Assembly: GCA_020636315.1 (NCBI GenBank)
Contig: JACJYA010000012.1
Location: 1 to 64,000 of the forward strand
Source: Lewinellaceae bacterium
GTDB taxonomy: Bacteria > Bacteroidota > Bacteroidia > Chitinophagales > Saprospiraceae
DNA: 64,000 nt
Direction: 5' to 3'
Shown here: positions 54,519-63,170 of the stretch, in pieces
Position numbering within the stretch: position 1 is the first letter of the stretch
Layout: every line of letters starts with the position of its first letter
Program-made: the position numbers and the translations under genes
The notes under the pieces: generated by a model
Databases searched by the model: none
Told to the model about the DNA's origin: nothing
The model's input: the letters and a program-made list of their open reading frames with translations, nothing else

Positions 54519-55280
54519 TTAATAATAGACCTCTCCTGCTTCCTTTCCGAAGTAAAGAGGAATAACCCAGCCTACCCGAATGCCAAAGAGCAGGTCTTTG
54601 CGCTCTGTTTCATCTTTGGTGCGGGTGTCGAAGTTGAAATCCCGGCGGCTCATGGTCATGCCCTGAGTGAATTCGAACCCGGCGTAGAAGTTGACGCGCT
54701 TATCCATACTCATCACCTGATAGCCGATGAATTCAGAGAAGGCCAGGCCGTTAGACAAGCGGTCATAACCTTTTTTGTAGTCGCCACTCAATTGAGGCAC
54801 TCCGCTGAGTGGGTCGTCCTGTATGCGGATTTTATGCTGCAACAGGCCGGCGCCCAGCGTGACCCGTATGCCCGACCGCGGATTTGGCAGGCCGATGCTG
54901 ATGAGCTTTCCGATATAGCCTCCGGCGTAAAATCCGCGTTCCCGCAGTTCGATATTGGCGTAGCCCCGGTCATTGCCTATGATGTAACCATCCGGCGTGC
55001 GCAGGCTGGCAACGACATCCTCCTTGACCTCACCCCCGAAGAGGTAGGCGAAATCCAGGCCCACCAGCCAGTTGCCTTTGTTGGTGATCAGGCCGGCGCC
55101 GGTACCGAAGCTGAAGTTGTTGCCGAAGCGGTCCGCCAGATCCCCGCCTGGCTTATGTCCGGCATAGCTGAGGCTGAATAAAAGTGCATTGCCCCGGTTG
55201 AGGGTGTACTCGCTGCGCTTCTGCCCCCACAGGAATAATGGCAGAAAACACAGAAGCGTAAAGGATAGCAGGTTTCGCAT
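54519..55280 (-). CDS. Predicted outer-membrane beta-barrel protein
   Basis: 253 residues from the ATG at 55280 with a signal peptide (MRNLLSFTLLCFLPLFLWGQ). Short alternating strands (GLDFAYLFGGEVKEDVVASL, NFYAGFEFTQGMTMSRRDFN) fit a small barrel conserved in Bacteroidota, with unknown function. The chain ends in GKEAGEVYY, so the last strand ends in an aromatic residue. It precedes waaA by 82 bases on the same strand. Confidence 0.75.
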   Translation of the reverse strand: MRNLLSFTLLCFLPLFLWGQKRSEYTLNRGNALLFSLSYAGHKPGGDLADRFGNNFSFGTGAGLITNKGNWLVGLDFAYLFGGEVKEDVVASLRTPDGYIIGNDRGYANIELRERGFYAGGYIGKLISIGLPNPRSGIRVTLGAGLLQHKIRIQDDPLSGVPQLSGDYKKGYDRLSNGLAFSEFIGYQVMSMDKRVNFYAGFEFTQGMTMSRRDFNFDTRTKDETERKDLLFGIRVGWVIPLYFGKEAGEVYY

Positions 55281-55310
55281 AGCTTTATGATTTTGTGCAA
55301 ATGTAAACAA

Positions 55311-55341
55311 TTTGCCGGGTAGTCAGAATTGCGTAGCTTTG
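55311..55341 (+). promoter_or_regulatory. Bacteroidota-type promoter of rfbB
   Basis: TTTG at 55311-55314, then exactly 19 bases, then TAGCTTTG at 55334-55341, a full match to the TTTG-N19-TAnnTTTG consensus. It lies 23 bases before the rfbB start. Confidence 0.8.
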
Positions 55342-55364
55342 CGGCCGGTTAATAAAGAAAAAAT

Positions 55365-56429
55365 ATGGCATTTCAACAGACAATTCTCATTACCGGAGGA
55401 GCCGGGTTCATCGGTTCCCACCTGGTCCGGCTCATGGTCAGTAAATATCCGGATTATCACATTGTCAACCTGGATAAACTGACCTACGCCGGCAACCTGG
55501 AAAACCTGAAGGACATTGAGGGCCGGCCCAATTACACCTTCGTTAAAGGTGACATTACCGATGAAGCCCAGGTGCAGCAACTTTTTGCCGGGCACCAGTT
55601 CGATGGAGTCATTCACCTGGCGGCGGAGTCTCATGTTGACCGCTCTATCGCTAACCCCATGAGCTTCATTGAGACGAATATTGTTGGGACGGTGGTACTG
55701 TTGAATGCTGCCAGAAACAACTGGAAGGGCGGGGCTTCCGGGAAGCGGTTCTATCACATCTCCACTGATGAGGTCTATGGCAGCCTGGGCGAAACCGGTT
55801 TTTTTACGGAAGAGACCCCTTATGACCCCCGTTCCCCTTACTCCGCATCGAAAGCCAGTTCCGACCACCTGGTGCGGGCCTATTTTCACACCTATAGCCT
55901 GCCCGTCGTCATTTCCAACTGCTCCAACAACTACGGCCCATACCAATTCCCTGAGAAGCTCCTGCCATTAATGATCAACAACATCCGGAACAACAAACCT
56001 CTCCCGGTTTATGGTGACGGATTATACACCCGCGACTGGCTGTGGGTGGAGGACCACGCCTCCGCCATCGACCTGATCTACCATAAAGGGAAAAACGGAG
56101 AGACTTACAATATCGGCGGCAACAACGAGTGGAAGAACATCGGCCTGGTCCATAAGCTTTGCGATATCGTCGATGAACTCCTGGGCCGCAAACCAGGGAC
56201 TTCCCGGGAGCTGATCACTTTCGTCAAAGACCGCCCGGGCCATGACCGGCGCTACGCCATCGACGCCTCCAAGATCAAAAGGGAACTGGGGTGGGAGCCC
56301 ACCATTAAAGCCGACGAAGGCCTGCGGCGGACGGCCGCGTGGTATCTTGAAAACCGGGAGTGGCTGGAAAGCGTAACTTCCGGCGCTTATCAGAAATACT
56401 ACGAAGAACAATATGGAGAAGAGCAGTAG
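55365..56429 (+). CDS. rfbB: dTDP-glucose 4,6-dehydratase
   Basis: 354 residues. It converts dTDP-glucose to the 4-keto-6-deoxy sugar used for rhamnose and other surface sugars. The NAD motif is TGGAGFIGSHL at residues 8-18; HLAAESHVDRSI, the catalytic Thr-Asp-Glu in HISTDEVYGSLG and YSASKASSDHL (YxxxK) follow; NCSNNYGPYQFPEKLLPLM is the substrate-binding block. All catalytic residues are present. No other rfb genes are adjacent in the window. Confidence 0.95.
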   Translation: MAFQQTILITGGAGFIGSHLVRLMVSKYPDYHIVNLDKLTYAGNLENLKDIEGRPNYTFVKGDITDEAQVQQLFAGHQFDGVIHLAAESHVDRSIANPMSFIETNIVGTVVLLNAARNNWKGGASGKRFYHISTDEVYGSLGETGFFTEETPYDPRSPYSASKASSDHLVRAYFHTYSLPVVISNCSNNYGPYQFPEKLLPLMINNIRNNKPLPVYGDGLYTRDWLWVEDHASAIDLIYHKGKNGETYNIGGNNEWKNIGLVHKLCDIVDELLGRKPGTSRELITFVKDRPGHDRRYAIDASKIKRELGWEPTIKADEGLRRTAAWYLENREWLESVTSGAYQKYYEEQYGEEQ

Positions 56430-56509
56430 CGGTTGGAATTATTTGCCGGAAGGCCTGGCATGATGTTTTTTATGCCAGGAAAAAGTAATTTTGGCCAAAA
56501 AGGCCCAAG

Positions 56510-57160
56510 ATGGTACCCAAAAGATGGAAAGTCCCGATACGCCGGCTGCAGCGCATTTTTATCACATCCGTAATCGGAGGGATGGCAGTGGTGTTGCCCA
56601 TTACCATATTCATAGCGCTTTTGCGGTTTGTGGTTAACTTTACCGCCGGGATTTTATCCCCGCTTGTTCTTTTATTTCCCTTTTCGGAAAACATTTCCAA
56701 CTGGATCATAGACCTGCTTTCCTTCGGTATTGTGATCGCTCTTTTTTTTACTATTGGCCTGGTGGTGCGCACCCAATATGGCAACAAGGCCATTAACCGT
56801 TTTGAGGAACGTTGGCTGATGCAACTGCCGTTCTACTCGGTACTGCGGGAAACCGTGCGCCAGTTCTTTGGAGGGAAGAAGAAGCCTTTCTCTCAGGTCG
56901 TCCTCTGCGACCCCTTCGGCAGCGGAGTGCTGATGACTGGATTTGTCACTGATGACGAGGTCGGCCATGGCCTGGTCACCATCTTCGTTCCCACCGGGCC
57001 CAACCCGACCAACGGGTTTATCTTCCACATGCCGGAGGAGAATGTGCACTTCATCAACACCCGTTCGGAGGACGCCATGCGGACCATCATCGGGGTAGGA
57101 ACCGGGTCGCGCATCCTGTTTGAAACGTGGGAGGAAACCAAGGCGAAAAAACAACAGTAA
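56510..57160 (+). CDS. DUF502 family membrane protein
   Basis: 216 residues. Two TM segments (about 17-42 and 63-85) are followed by a soluble domain with the conserved blocks LPFYSVLRETVRQFFGGKKK, GFVTDD and VTIFVPTGPNPTNGFIFHMP that mark DUF502. No enzymatic role is known. The start at 56510 is the ATG that leads directly into the first basic helix (KRWKVPIRRLQRIFITSVIG). Confidence 0.85.
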   Translation: MVPKRWKVPIRRLQRIFITSVIGGMAVVLPITIFIALLRFVVNFTAGILSPLVLLFPFSENISNWIIDLLSFGIVIALFFTIGLVVRTQYGNKAINRFEERWLMQLPFYSVLRETVRQFFGGKKKPFSQVVLCDPFGSGVLMTGFVTDDEVGHGLVTIFVPTGPNPTNGFIFHMPEENVHFINTRSEDAMRTIIGVGTGSRILFETWEETKAKKQQ

Positions 57161-57258
57161 CCCCGGCAGAAGATAGCCGTACAATATTGCCGGAGGATTT
57201 TCTTTCCCTGAATTCGGGATTTCCTTAGATTTATGCTTAAATAAAAACACCATTGCTC

Positions 57259-58719
57259 ATGCCAGCCCCGTCTCAGAAGATCTATCAGGAATCACTTTCT
57301 GTTCTTCAGAATAACCTGCCTCTGCCCCAGCAGGATTTTTTTAACCTTGCCTGGGGTTTTGCCCTTCATTCCGATCCTGGCAGGTTCCTGCTGGAAACCG
57401 GCGCTTATAATAAAAAACTGGCGGAGACCCTTATGATATTCCGAAAGCGTATCGGAGAAGCGGTTGCCGGTGAGGGCGCCCTTGAGCCGGTGATCGGGGA
57501 AGCATTTCTGCATTATATCGTTAATACCGATGGCATTATCCCCGAATCGGAAGGGGATGACCCCTTCGATGTGTTTGATGCGGCAACCCGTTATGGGGCC
57601 TTTCTCAACGTGGGGATAAGCAAGAAAGATGACGGTACGGCCCTCCTGGAGATAGATGAGGAGGAGGTCCCCGGCCCTGAATGTGCCGTTTCTCCGGGCT
57701 GGAGCGCCGCATGGACGCTTCGCAAGGTAATGGGCCCGGCTATCAACCGGGTGCGCTACGGGCGCGATGACGTGATACCCTCCTTTGCATTTGGCTTTGA
57801 TGAAAATGCGGAAGGACATACCCTTCAGAATGCCCTGACCCTGGCGGATTTCTCCCATCTGGCTTATTTTGGGGCGGATTATGTGGAAAAACAACTGAAG
57901 CAGTGGGGTTATGAGGCGTTTCGCTGGATAGAAGATGAAAAAACGGATACCCAGGCTTTTGTAACTGCCAGGGATGGCCATTTGGTGGCCTGTTTTCGCG
58001 GCACGAGTAGTGGAAAAGATGCACTGGTCGATACCCGTTTCAGAAAGACCGCCGCCTACGGTGGCCGGGGCCGGGTTCACCGTGGTTTTCATAACGCATT
58101 GGATAGTGTCTGGGATCAGATGCAGGAAGCGGCCCGTGAACTGGGAGCTGACAAAAAACTCTTCCTATGCGGGCATAGCCTGGGAGCGGCCCTGGCCCAG
58201 CTGGCGGCTCACCGTTTTGCCCTCGAGGGGTACACCGTGGCTGGCGTTTATGTCTTTGGCTCCCCACGGGTAGGCAACCCGGAATACCGCGATGCTTACA
58301 ATGAGCTGCTGGAAGCCCGGACTTTTCTTCACATCAACAATAAGGATATCGTGGCCCGGGTGCCGCCTCGCATTCTGGGATTTCGCCATCTCGGCGGCGG
58401 CCCCCGCCTGTTTGACGAAGAGCACCTCATCACTATCATGCCCAAACCGAGGGCCATCCTGGAGGAGGAAGAGATGGATTTCGAAGACCTGGATGAAGAA
58501 ACACAGGAAAAGATCAGGCGGCAGATGCTGGAAGCGCAGCGGTGCGTAGAGGCTTCTTCTCAACACCCATACGCCTCGGCTGAAATGGCGGACGACGCCC
58601 GCTCCAGAGGCCTGTTCGATGTAGCGCCTGTCGATGACCACAGCATGGACGAGTACCTGTTCAAATTCGGGTGCGCCACGGTGGATGAGTCCTGGAAGCG
58701 CCTCCGCGAAGAAGAATAA
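57259..58719 (+). CDS. Class 3 lipase-like alpha/beta hydrolase
   Basis: 486 residues from the ATG at 57259 (a TTG two codons earlier is possible). About 190 N-terminal residues are a helical cap unlike other families. The lipase core starts near residue 195 (TLADFSHLAYFGADYVEKQL), with RDGHLVACFRGTSSGKD, the nucleophile Ser in FLCGHSLGAALAQLA near 300, Asp in INNKDIVARVPP and a candidate His in DEEHLITIM. It has no signal peptide, so it is likely cytoplasmic, unlike most secreted lipases. Substrate unknown. Confidence 0.85.
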   Translation: MPAPSQKIYQESLSVLQNNLPLPQQDFFNLAWGFALHSDPGRFLLETGAYNKKLAETLMIFRKRIGEAVAGEGALEPVIGEAFLHYIVNTDGIIPESEGDDPFDVFDAATRYGAFLNVGISKKDDGTALLEIDEEEVPGPECAVSPGWSAAWTLRKVMGPAINRVRYGRDDVIPSFAFGFDENAEGHTLQNALTLADFSHLAYFGADYVEKQLKQWGYEAFRWIEDEKTDTQAFVTARDGHLVACFRGTSSGKDALVDTRFRKTAAYGGRGRVHRGFHNALDSVWDQMQEAARELGADKKLFLCGHSLGAALAQLAAHRFALEGYTVAGVYVFGSPRVGNPEYRDAYNELLEARTFLHINNKDIVARVPPRILGFRHLGGGPRLFDEEHLITIMPKPRAILEEEEMDFEDLDEETQEKIRRQMLEAQRCVEASSQHPYASAEMADDARSRGLFDVAPVDDHSMDEYLFKFGCATVDESWKRLREEE

Positions 58720-58770
58720 CCGGCTTGCCGTGAATTTTCTCAGCAAACTTTTGTTTTCAATAATTTGACA

Positions 58771-60690
58771 ATGGCGACTGAAACCACAGCCCGCTTTCTG
58801 CAGGATTATCCTCCGTTTATTTACCTGCCAAAGATCGACCTGGAAGAACTTGCCGGACAGGCCATTCGGGAAGAGGTTGCCGAAGGAGGTTTCCTTTTTG
58901 AAGAAGGCGGGGAGGTGCAGCCATTTATATATGTATTGAGAAAGGGGCACTTTGAGATAATGAAAAAGTTTGAGGACAGCACCCAGGTCATCGACGTTTT
59001 AAAAAAGGGAGATGTGCTGGGCGCCCGCGCCATTCTTACTCATAAGCCCTATCTGGCTTCTGCCCGGGCAACCCGGAAGAGTGTGCTGATAAAAATACCG
59101 GAAGCCATTGTACTCGATTGCATGGAACGCTTTCCCCGGGTGGCTTTGTTCTTCGCCAGAGGGTTTGCGGCCGGAATGCCGGTAATCCATGGACAGGAGG
59201 AGGTAAATGCCGCCAGGGAGGCCTATTTCCTGAGCCGCAGCCCCGTACTGTTTATGCGCACGGAAGATGTTCTTATTCCCAATCCGGTGGAGGACCTGCT
59301 TAAAGGGCCGGCGGAAACGACCCTTCGGGAAGCAGCCCGCCTGATGAAGGAGCGGTCATTTGGATCCTTCATTATTGTGGATGAGAGCGGACGCCCTCTG
59401 GGCATCGCCACCGAATCTGATTTCGTCCGCCGCGCCCCGGAGCTCAACCTGAATTGGGATTCGCCGGTCAGCCAGATTATGAGCCGGCCGGTCATTACCA
59501 TCGGCAGGGGGGCGACCGCCGCCCAGCTGATTATCGCCATGAGCAGGCACAAGATCGACCATCTTGTGGTGACAGAGGACGGCACTTCTGATTCTCCGGT
59601 ACAGGGCATCATCTCCCAGAGGGATATCCTGCTCATGCATGGCAATAACCCCGCGGTGCTCGTCCGCCGGCTCAGGGAAGCCCGGAATGTCGAGGCGCTG
59701 GCCCGCATTCGAAACCGGGCCGATGAGCTGATCCACAACTATCTGCGCCAGGAGGTCTCCATTCCCTTTATCGCCGCCGTGGCAACTGAGATTAACGATA
59801 CGTTGCTGCACAAGGCATTTAATTTCAGTTTAGCCCGCCTGGAACGGGAAGGGTTGAAAAAGCCTCCTGTTTCCTTCTGCTGGCTTTCTCTGGGCAGTGA
59901 AGGGCGCGGTGAACAACTGCGCCGTACGGACCAGGACAATGCCATTGTTTACGAAGACCCGCCGGAAGGGGAAGAGGAGCAGGCCGCCCGGTATTTTCAA
60001 AAGCTGGGCGCTGCAGTTGTAGATGTTCTCCTGCAATGCGGCTTTGCCCGCTGTCCGGGCGACATCATGGCCAGCAACCCCAAATGGGTAAAGCCGCTGA
60101 GCGGCTGGAAGCAGCAATTTACAGAGTGGATTGAATTCCCCGATTCAGAGGGCCTTATCGGCGTCTCCATATTTTTTGATTTCCGGCCCGGCTATGGCGA
60201 CAGCCGGCTGGCCGATGCCCTGACAGCCCACATCCTGGAGGCCATCAGCGAGCGCAAAAGCTTTCTGAACTTCTTCGCTCAAAGTGCATTGCGACACCCC
60301 TCCCCGACGGGTTTTTTCGGAAAGTTCATCCTTGAGGAGAAGGGAGGGAAAAAGGACGCTTTCGACCTGAAGGCGCGGGCTATGCGCCCCCTTGACCACG
60401 CGGCCCGGGTGCTGGCCTACGCCAATAACATCCGGGGAGTAACCAATACCATCAAACGATACGAACAGCTTTCGGCTATCCTGCCGGATAAAAAGTTATT
60501 TCGCGAAGCTTCTCTGGCCTATGAGATCCTGCTGCGCTACCGGGCCCTTAATGGTTTTCGCAATGAAGATTCGGGGCGTTACATTTTCCCCAAAAAACTC
60601 ACCAGGATCGAGCGGAAAACCCTGGAAACCTGTTTTGTAGCTGTAGAAAGAGTGCAGCAATACCTGAAAAACATGTTTAGAGTGAGCTGA
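58771..60690 (+). CDS. cNMP-binding/CBS/DUF294 nucleotidyltransferase-like signalling protein
   Basis: 639 residues from the ATG at 58771. Domains in order: cyclic-nucleotide-binding fold (about 15-135, GDVLGARAILTHKPY), two CBS domains (about 165-295, FIIVDESGRPLGIATESDFV and HKIDHLVVTEDG), a DUF294 nucleotidyltransferase-like domain (about 320-460) with SLGSEGRGEQLRRTDQDNAI carrying the GS and DxD metal motif, and the DUF294_C helical domain. Proteins of this type link ligand sensing to an unknown nucleotidyl transfer. It follows the lipase-like gene by 51 bases. Confidence 0.9.
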   Translation: MATETTARFLQDYPPFIYLPKIDLEELAGQAIREEVAEGGFLFEEGGEVQPFIYVLRKGHFEIMKKFEDSTQVIDVLKKGDVLGARAILTHKPYLASARATRKSVLIKIPEAIVLDCMERFPRVALFFARGFAAGMPVIHGQEEVNAAREAYFLSRSPVLFMRTEDVLIPNPVEDLLKGPAETTLREAARLMKERSFGSFIIVDESGRPLGIATESDFVRRAPELNLNWDSPVSQIMSRPVITIGRGATAAQLIIAMSRHKIDHLVVTEDGTSDSPVQGIISQRDILLMHGNNPAVLVRRLREARNVEALARIRNRADELIHNYLRQEVSIPFIAAVATEINDTLLHKAFNFSLARLEREGLKKPPVSFCWLSLGSEGRGEQLRRTDQDNAIVYEDPPEGEEEQAARYFQKLGAAVVDVLLQCGFARCPGDIMASNPKWVKPLSGWKQQFTEWIEFPDSEGLIGVSIFFDFRPGYGDSRLADALTAHILEAISERKSFLNFFAQSALRHPSPTGFFGKFILEEKGGKKDAFDLKARAMRPLDHAARVLAYANNIRGVTNTIKRYEQLSAILPDKKLFREASLAYEILLRYRALNGFRNEDSGRYIFPKKLTRIERKTLETCFVAVERVQQYLKNMFRVS

Positions 60691-60754
60691 TCGGCTGAAA
60701 CTAATATTCAGCCAGCTTTACAGGTATTCAACAAGACGTGAATTTTCCCCGGAA

Positions 60755-60785
60755 GGAATATTATTCCGTGGGAATATTACCTTTG
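60755..60785 (+). promoter_or_regulatory. Palindrome and possible -7 element before the RluA-family gene
   Basis: GGAATATTATTCC at 60755-60767 is a perfect palindrome about a central base, followed by the related GGGAATATTACC. TACCTTTG at 60778-60785 fits TAnnTTTG; it lies 26 bases before the start at 60812. The -33 position is not a good match. Confidence 0.4.
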
Positions 60786-60811
60786 CAGCTCGAAATATTA
60801 AATCGCCAAAC

Positions 60812-61501
60812 ATGCGAGGACTACAAGTACTGTTTGAAGACAACCACCTCATTGCCGTCAATAAGCCGGCGGGTATTCTGGTGCAGGGAGATGAGACCGG
60901 CGACCGGCCGCTGAGCGAATACGTCAAGGATTACATTAAAGACCGATACAATAAGCCCGGGGCCGTATTTCTGGGGACCATTCACCGACTGGACCGCCCG
61001 GTAAGCGGAGTTACCATCTTTGCCCGCACCAGTAAGGCTCTGGGGAGAATGAATAAGCTGTTTCAGGAGCGCAGTATCCGCAAAGTTTACTGGGCCATAA
61101 CCGAAAAGCGGCCGGACCCCCTCTCCGGCCGCCTGGTGCACTATATCGAAAAAGACCAGTTTAAGAATTTTGCCCACGCCTATGCCAAACCTAAAGGGAA
61201 TGCAAAAAAATCAGTGCTGGATTATAACCTCCTGGCCGCTATCGCTTCTTACAACCTCATTGAGGTGAGGCCTGAGACGGGGCGCCCCCATCAGATCCGG
61301 GTTCAGCTGGCCCGGATGGGTTGCCCGATCCGCGGGGATGTGAAGTATGGTTTCTCCACGCCCAACCCGGATGGCTCCATTCATTTGCACTGCCGGTCTC
61401 TGTCTTTTGAGCATCCGGTGAAAAAAGAACCGGTTACCATCACCGCCAGCCCCGATGGAGAGGATGAGATATGGAGGTTGTTTAAAGCACAATGGGGTTA
61501 A
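60812..61501 (+). CDS. RluA-family RNA pseudouridine synthase
   Basis: 229 residues. The catalytic Asp lies in GTIHRLDRPVSGVTIFART near residue 60, the RluA signature. The N-terminal stretch VLFEDNHLIAVNKPAGILVQ and the later RPETGRPHQIRVQLARMGCP are also typical. No N-terminal S4 domain, so it is one of the short members that modify specific rRNA or tRNA uridines. Which site cannot be told. It precedes the acyltransferase gene by 109 bases. Confidence 0.93.
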   Translation: MRGLQVLFEDNHLIAVNKPAGILVQGDETGDRPLSEYVKDYIKDRYNKPGAVFLGTIHRLDRPVSGVTIFARTSKALGRMNKLFQERSIRKVYWAITEKRPDPLSGRLVHYIEKDQFKNFAHAYAKPKGNAKKSVLDYNLLAAIASYNLIEVRPETGRPHQIRVQLARMGCPIRGDVKYGFSTPNPDGSIHLHCRSLSFEHPVKKEPVTITASPDGEDEIWRLFKAQWG

Positions 61502-61554
61502 AGAGAATAATAATAGATTTGGGTTTTGGAGTTTAACCCTTTTCAGAGCCAGTC

Positions 61555-61586
61555 CGAATTCCCAATCAACGAATTTTATCCGGCTC
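61555..61586 (+). repeat. Leader-like repeat, copy 2
   Basis: CGAATTCCCAATCAACGAAT followed by TTTATCCGGCTC resembles 40000-40030. It sits 25 bases before the acyltransferase start. Confidence 0.35.
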
Positions 61587-61610
61587 GACATAGACGGGCC
61601 CGAATGCACC

Positions 61611-62426
61611 ATGAAAGACACCCAACTCACCTATTCTTCTCCGGATGACCACTTCTTCAAATGGCTGTTGATCAATGCCATAGAGGTTGCGACCGGGCGC
61701 CCAAAACTGGTGCGCATGTATGAAGAAGTCAAGGCGCAGGGCCTGCCTCCTGCGGGCCTTTGGAAAGCGTTGCTGGACAAGCTGGAGGCCGGCCTGGTTT
61801 TTGATGCGGGCCAGTTGGCCAGGGCGCCGGCAGAAGGGCCTCTTGTTTTTATCGCCAACCATCCCTTCGGCCTGCTCGACGGACTTGTTATGGGTTATCT
61901 GGTTGCGCAGGTTCGGCCCCGGTTTCGGGTGCTCGTCAATGAAGTACTTACCAGAGAAAAGGCACTGGCGGAGTACCTGCTGCCCATCGATTTCAGAGAA
62001 ACCAAGGCTGCTGCCCGCACCAACCTTGAGACCCGCGCCACAGCTATAGAATGCCTGAAGGAGGGGCATGCGATAGCTGTCTTTCCGGCCGGAGGCGTGG
62101 CTACGGCCCCACGCCGGTTCTGGCTCCCTGCCCGCGACCTGGAATGGAAGCGGTTTCCCGCCAAGCTGATACAACTCAGCCGGGCCACCGTTGTCCCTGT
62201 TTTTTTTCACGGGCAGAACAGCCGGCTTTTTCAACTGGCCAGCCAGGCCAGCCAGAGCCTTCGCCTGGCTTTTTTGCTCCATGAGATCAATAATAAAATT
62301 GGAACGCAGGTCAACATCAGTATAGGAGATCCTGTTCCTTTTGAAGAGCTGGCCCATATCAAAAACCGCCAGAAATTGCTGGACCATCTTCGGGAGATGA
62401 CTCTGGCACTGGGAGAATGCAAATAA
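61611..62426 (+). CDS. Phospholipid/glycerol acyltransferase family protein
   Basis: 271 residues from the ATG at 61611 (MKDTQLTYSSPDDHFFKWLL); the open frame extends upstream to 61455 but overlaps the RluA gene. The acyltransferase catalytic motif is VFIANHPFGLLDGLVMG near residue 80, with the substrate block AIAVFPAGGVATAPRRFW near 160 (FPxGG motif) and RATVVPVFFHGQNSR. This NHPxGxxDG variant is typical of the OlsA/hemolysin-like branch. It probably acylates a lysolipid or amino-acid lipid. Confidence 0.87.
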   Translation: MKDTQLTYSSPDDHFFKWLLINAIEVATGRPKLVRMYEEVKAQGLPPAGLWKALLDKLEAGLVFDAGQLARAPAEGPLVFIANHPFGLLDGLVMGYLVAQVRPRFRVLVNEVLTREKALAEYLLPIDFRETKAAARTNLETRATAIECLKEGHAIAVFPAGGVATAPRRFWLPARDLEWKRFPAKLIQLSRATVVPVFFHGQNSRLFQLASQASQSLRLAFLLHEINNKIGTQVNISIGDPVPFEELAHIKNRQKLLDHLREMTLALGECK

Positions 62427-62480
62427 AAGAAAGGCTTTCATTGAAGCCTGGTTTCACTGCGGAATCAACACCCAACTAAT

Positions 62481-63137
62481 ATGTTCATAGGACACTTCGC
62501 CGTTGGCTTCGGGGCAAAAGCCGCCGCCCCCAGAACCTCTTTGGGCAGCCTGTTTCTCGCCGCGCAGTTTCTGGACCTGTTATGGCCCACCCTTTTGCTT
62601 TTGGGGATCGAGCGCGTAAAGATCGAGCCGGGAATAACCACCGTCACTCCACTGGATTTCGAGCATTACCCCATCACACACAGCCTGCTGATGGCCGTTG
62701 TCTGGGGAGGGCTGTTTGCCCTGGTGTACTGGCTTGCCCGGAAGTACAAGGCCGGAGCCATTGTTATGGGACTTTGCGTTGTCAGCCACTGGGTGCTCGA
62801 CTTACTGGTGCACCGGCCCGACCTGCCGTTGATACCGGGAGGAGCAACCCGGCTGGGTATAGGGCTTTGGAATTCACTGGCCGCCACCGTGATCCTGGAG
62901 GGGCTGATCTTCATTGCCGGGGTATGGATTTACCTTCGGACTACAGCTGCCAAAGACCGGGTCGGGCGCTGGGCGCTCTGGGGCCTTATTGCCTTCCTGG
63001 TGGTGATCTATATTACCAACCTTTTCGGCCCGCCGCCGCCAAGCGTGAAGGCCATCGCCTGGGCCGGGCAGTTGCAGTGGCTCTTCGTCATCTGGGCCTA
63101 TTGGATAGACCGCCACCGCCTGGCCAAAACGAGTTAA
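62481..63137 (+). CDS. YdjM/DUF457-like membrane-bound metal-dependent hydrolase
   Basis: 218 residues with about five TM segments. The start MFIGHFAVGFGAKAAAPRTS, then AAQFLDLLWP, HYPITHSLLMAVVWGG and VVSHWVLDLLVHRPDLPLIP, supply the conserved His and Asp of the YdjM-type family. Enzymatic activity is not proven for any member. It follows the acyltransferase gene by 54 bases on the same strand. Confidence 0.8.
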   Translation: MFIGHFAVGFGAKAAAPRTSLGSLFLAAQFLDLLWPTLLLLGIERVKIEPGITTVTPLDFEHYPITHSLLMAVVWGGLFALVYWLARKYKAGAIVMGLCVVSHWVLDLLVHRPDLPLIPGGATRLGIGLWNSLAATVILEGLIFIAGVWIYLRTTAAKDRVGRWALWGLIAFLVVIYITNLFGPPPPSVKAIAWAGQLQWLFVIWAYWIDRHRLAKTS

Positions 63138-63170
63138 CGAATTCCGGAATTTGGATTCCGTCCAAACGAA

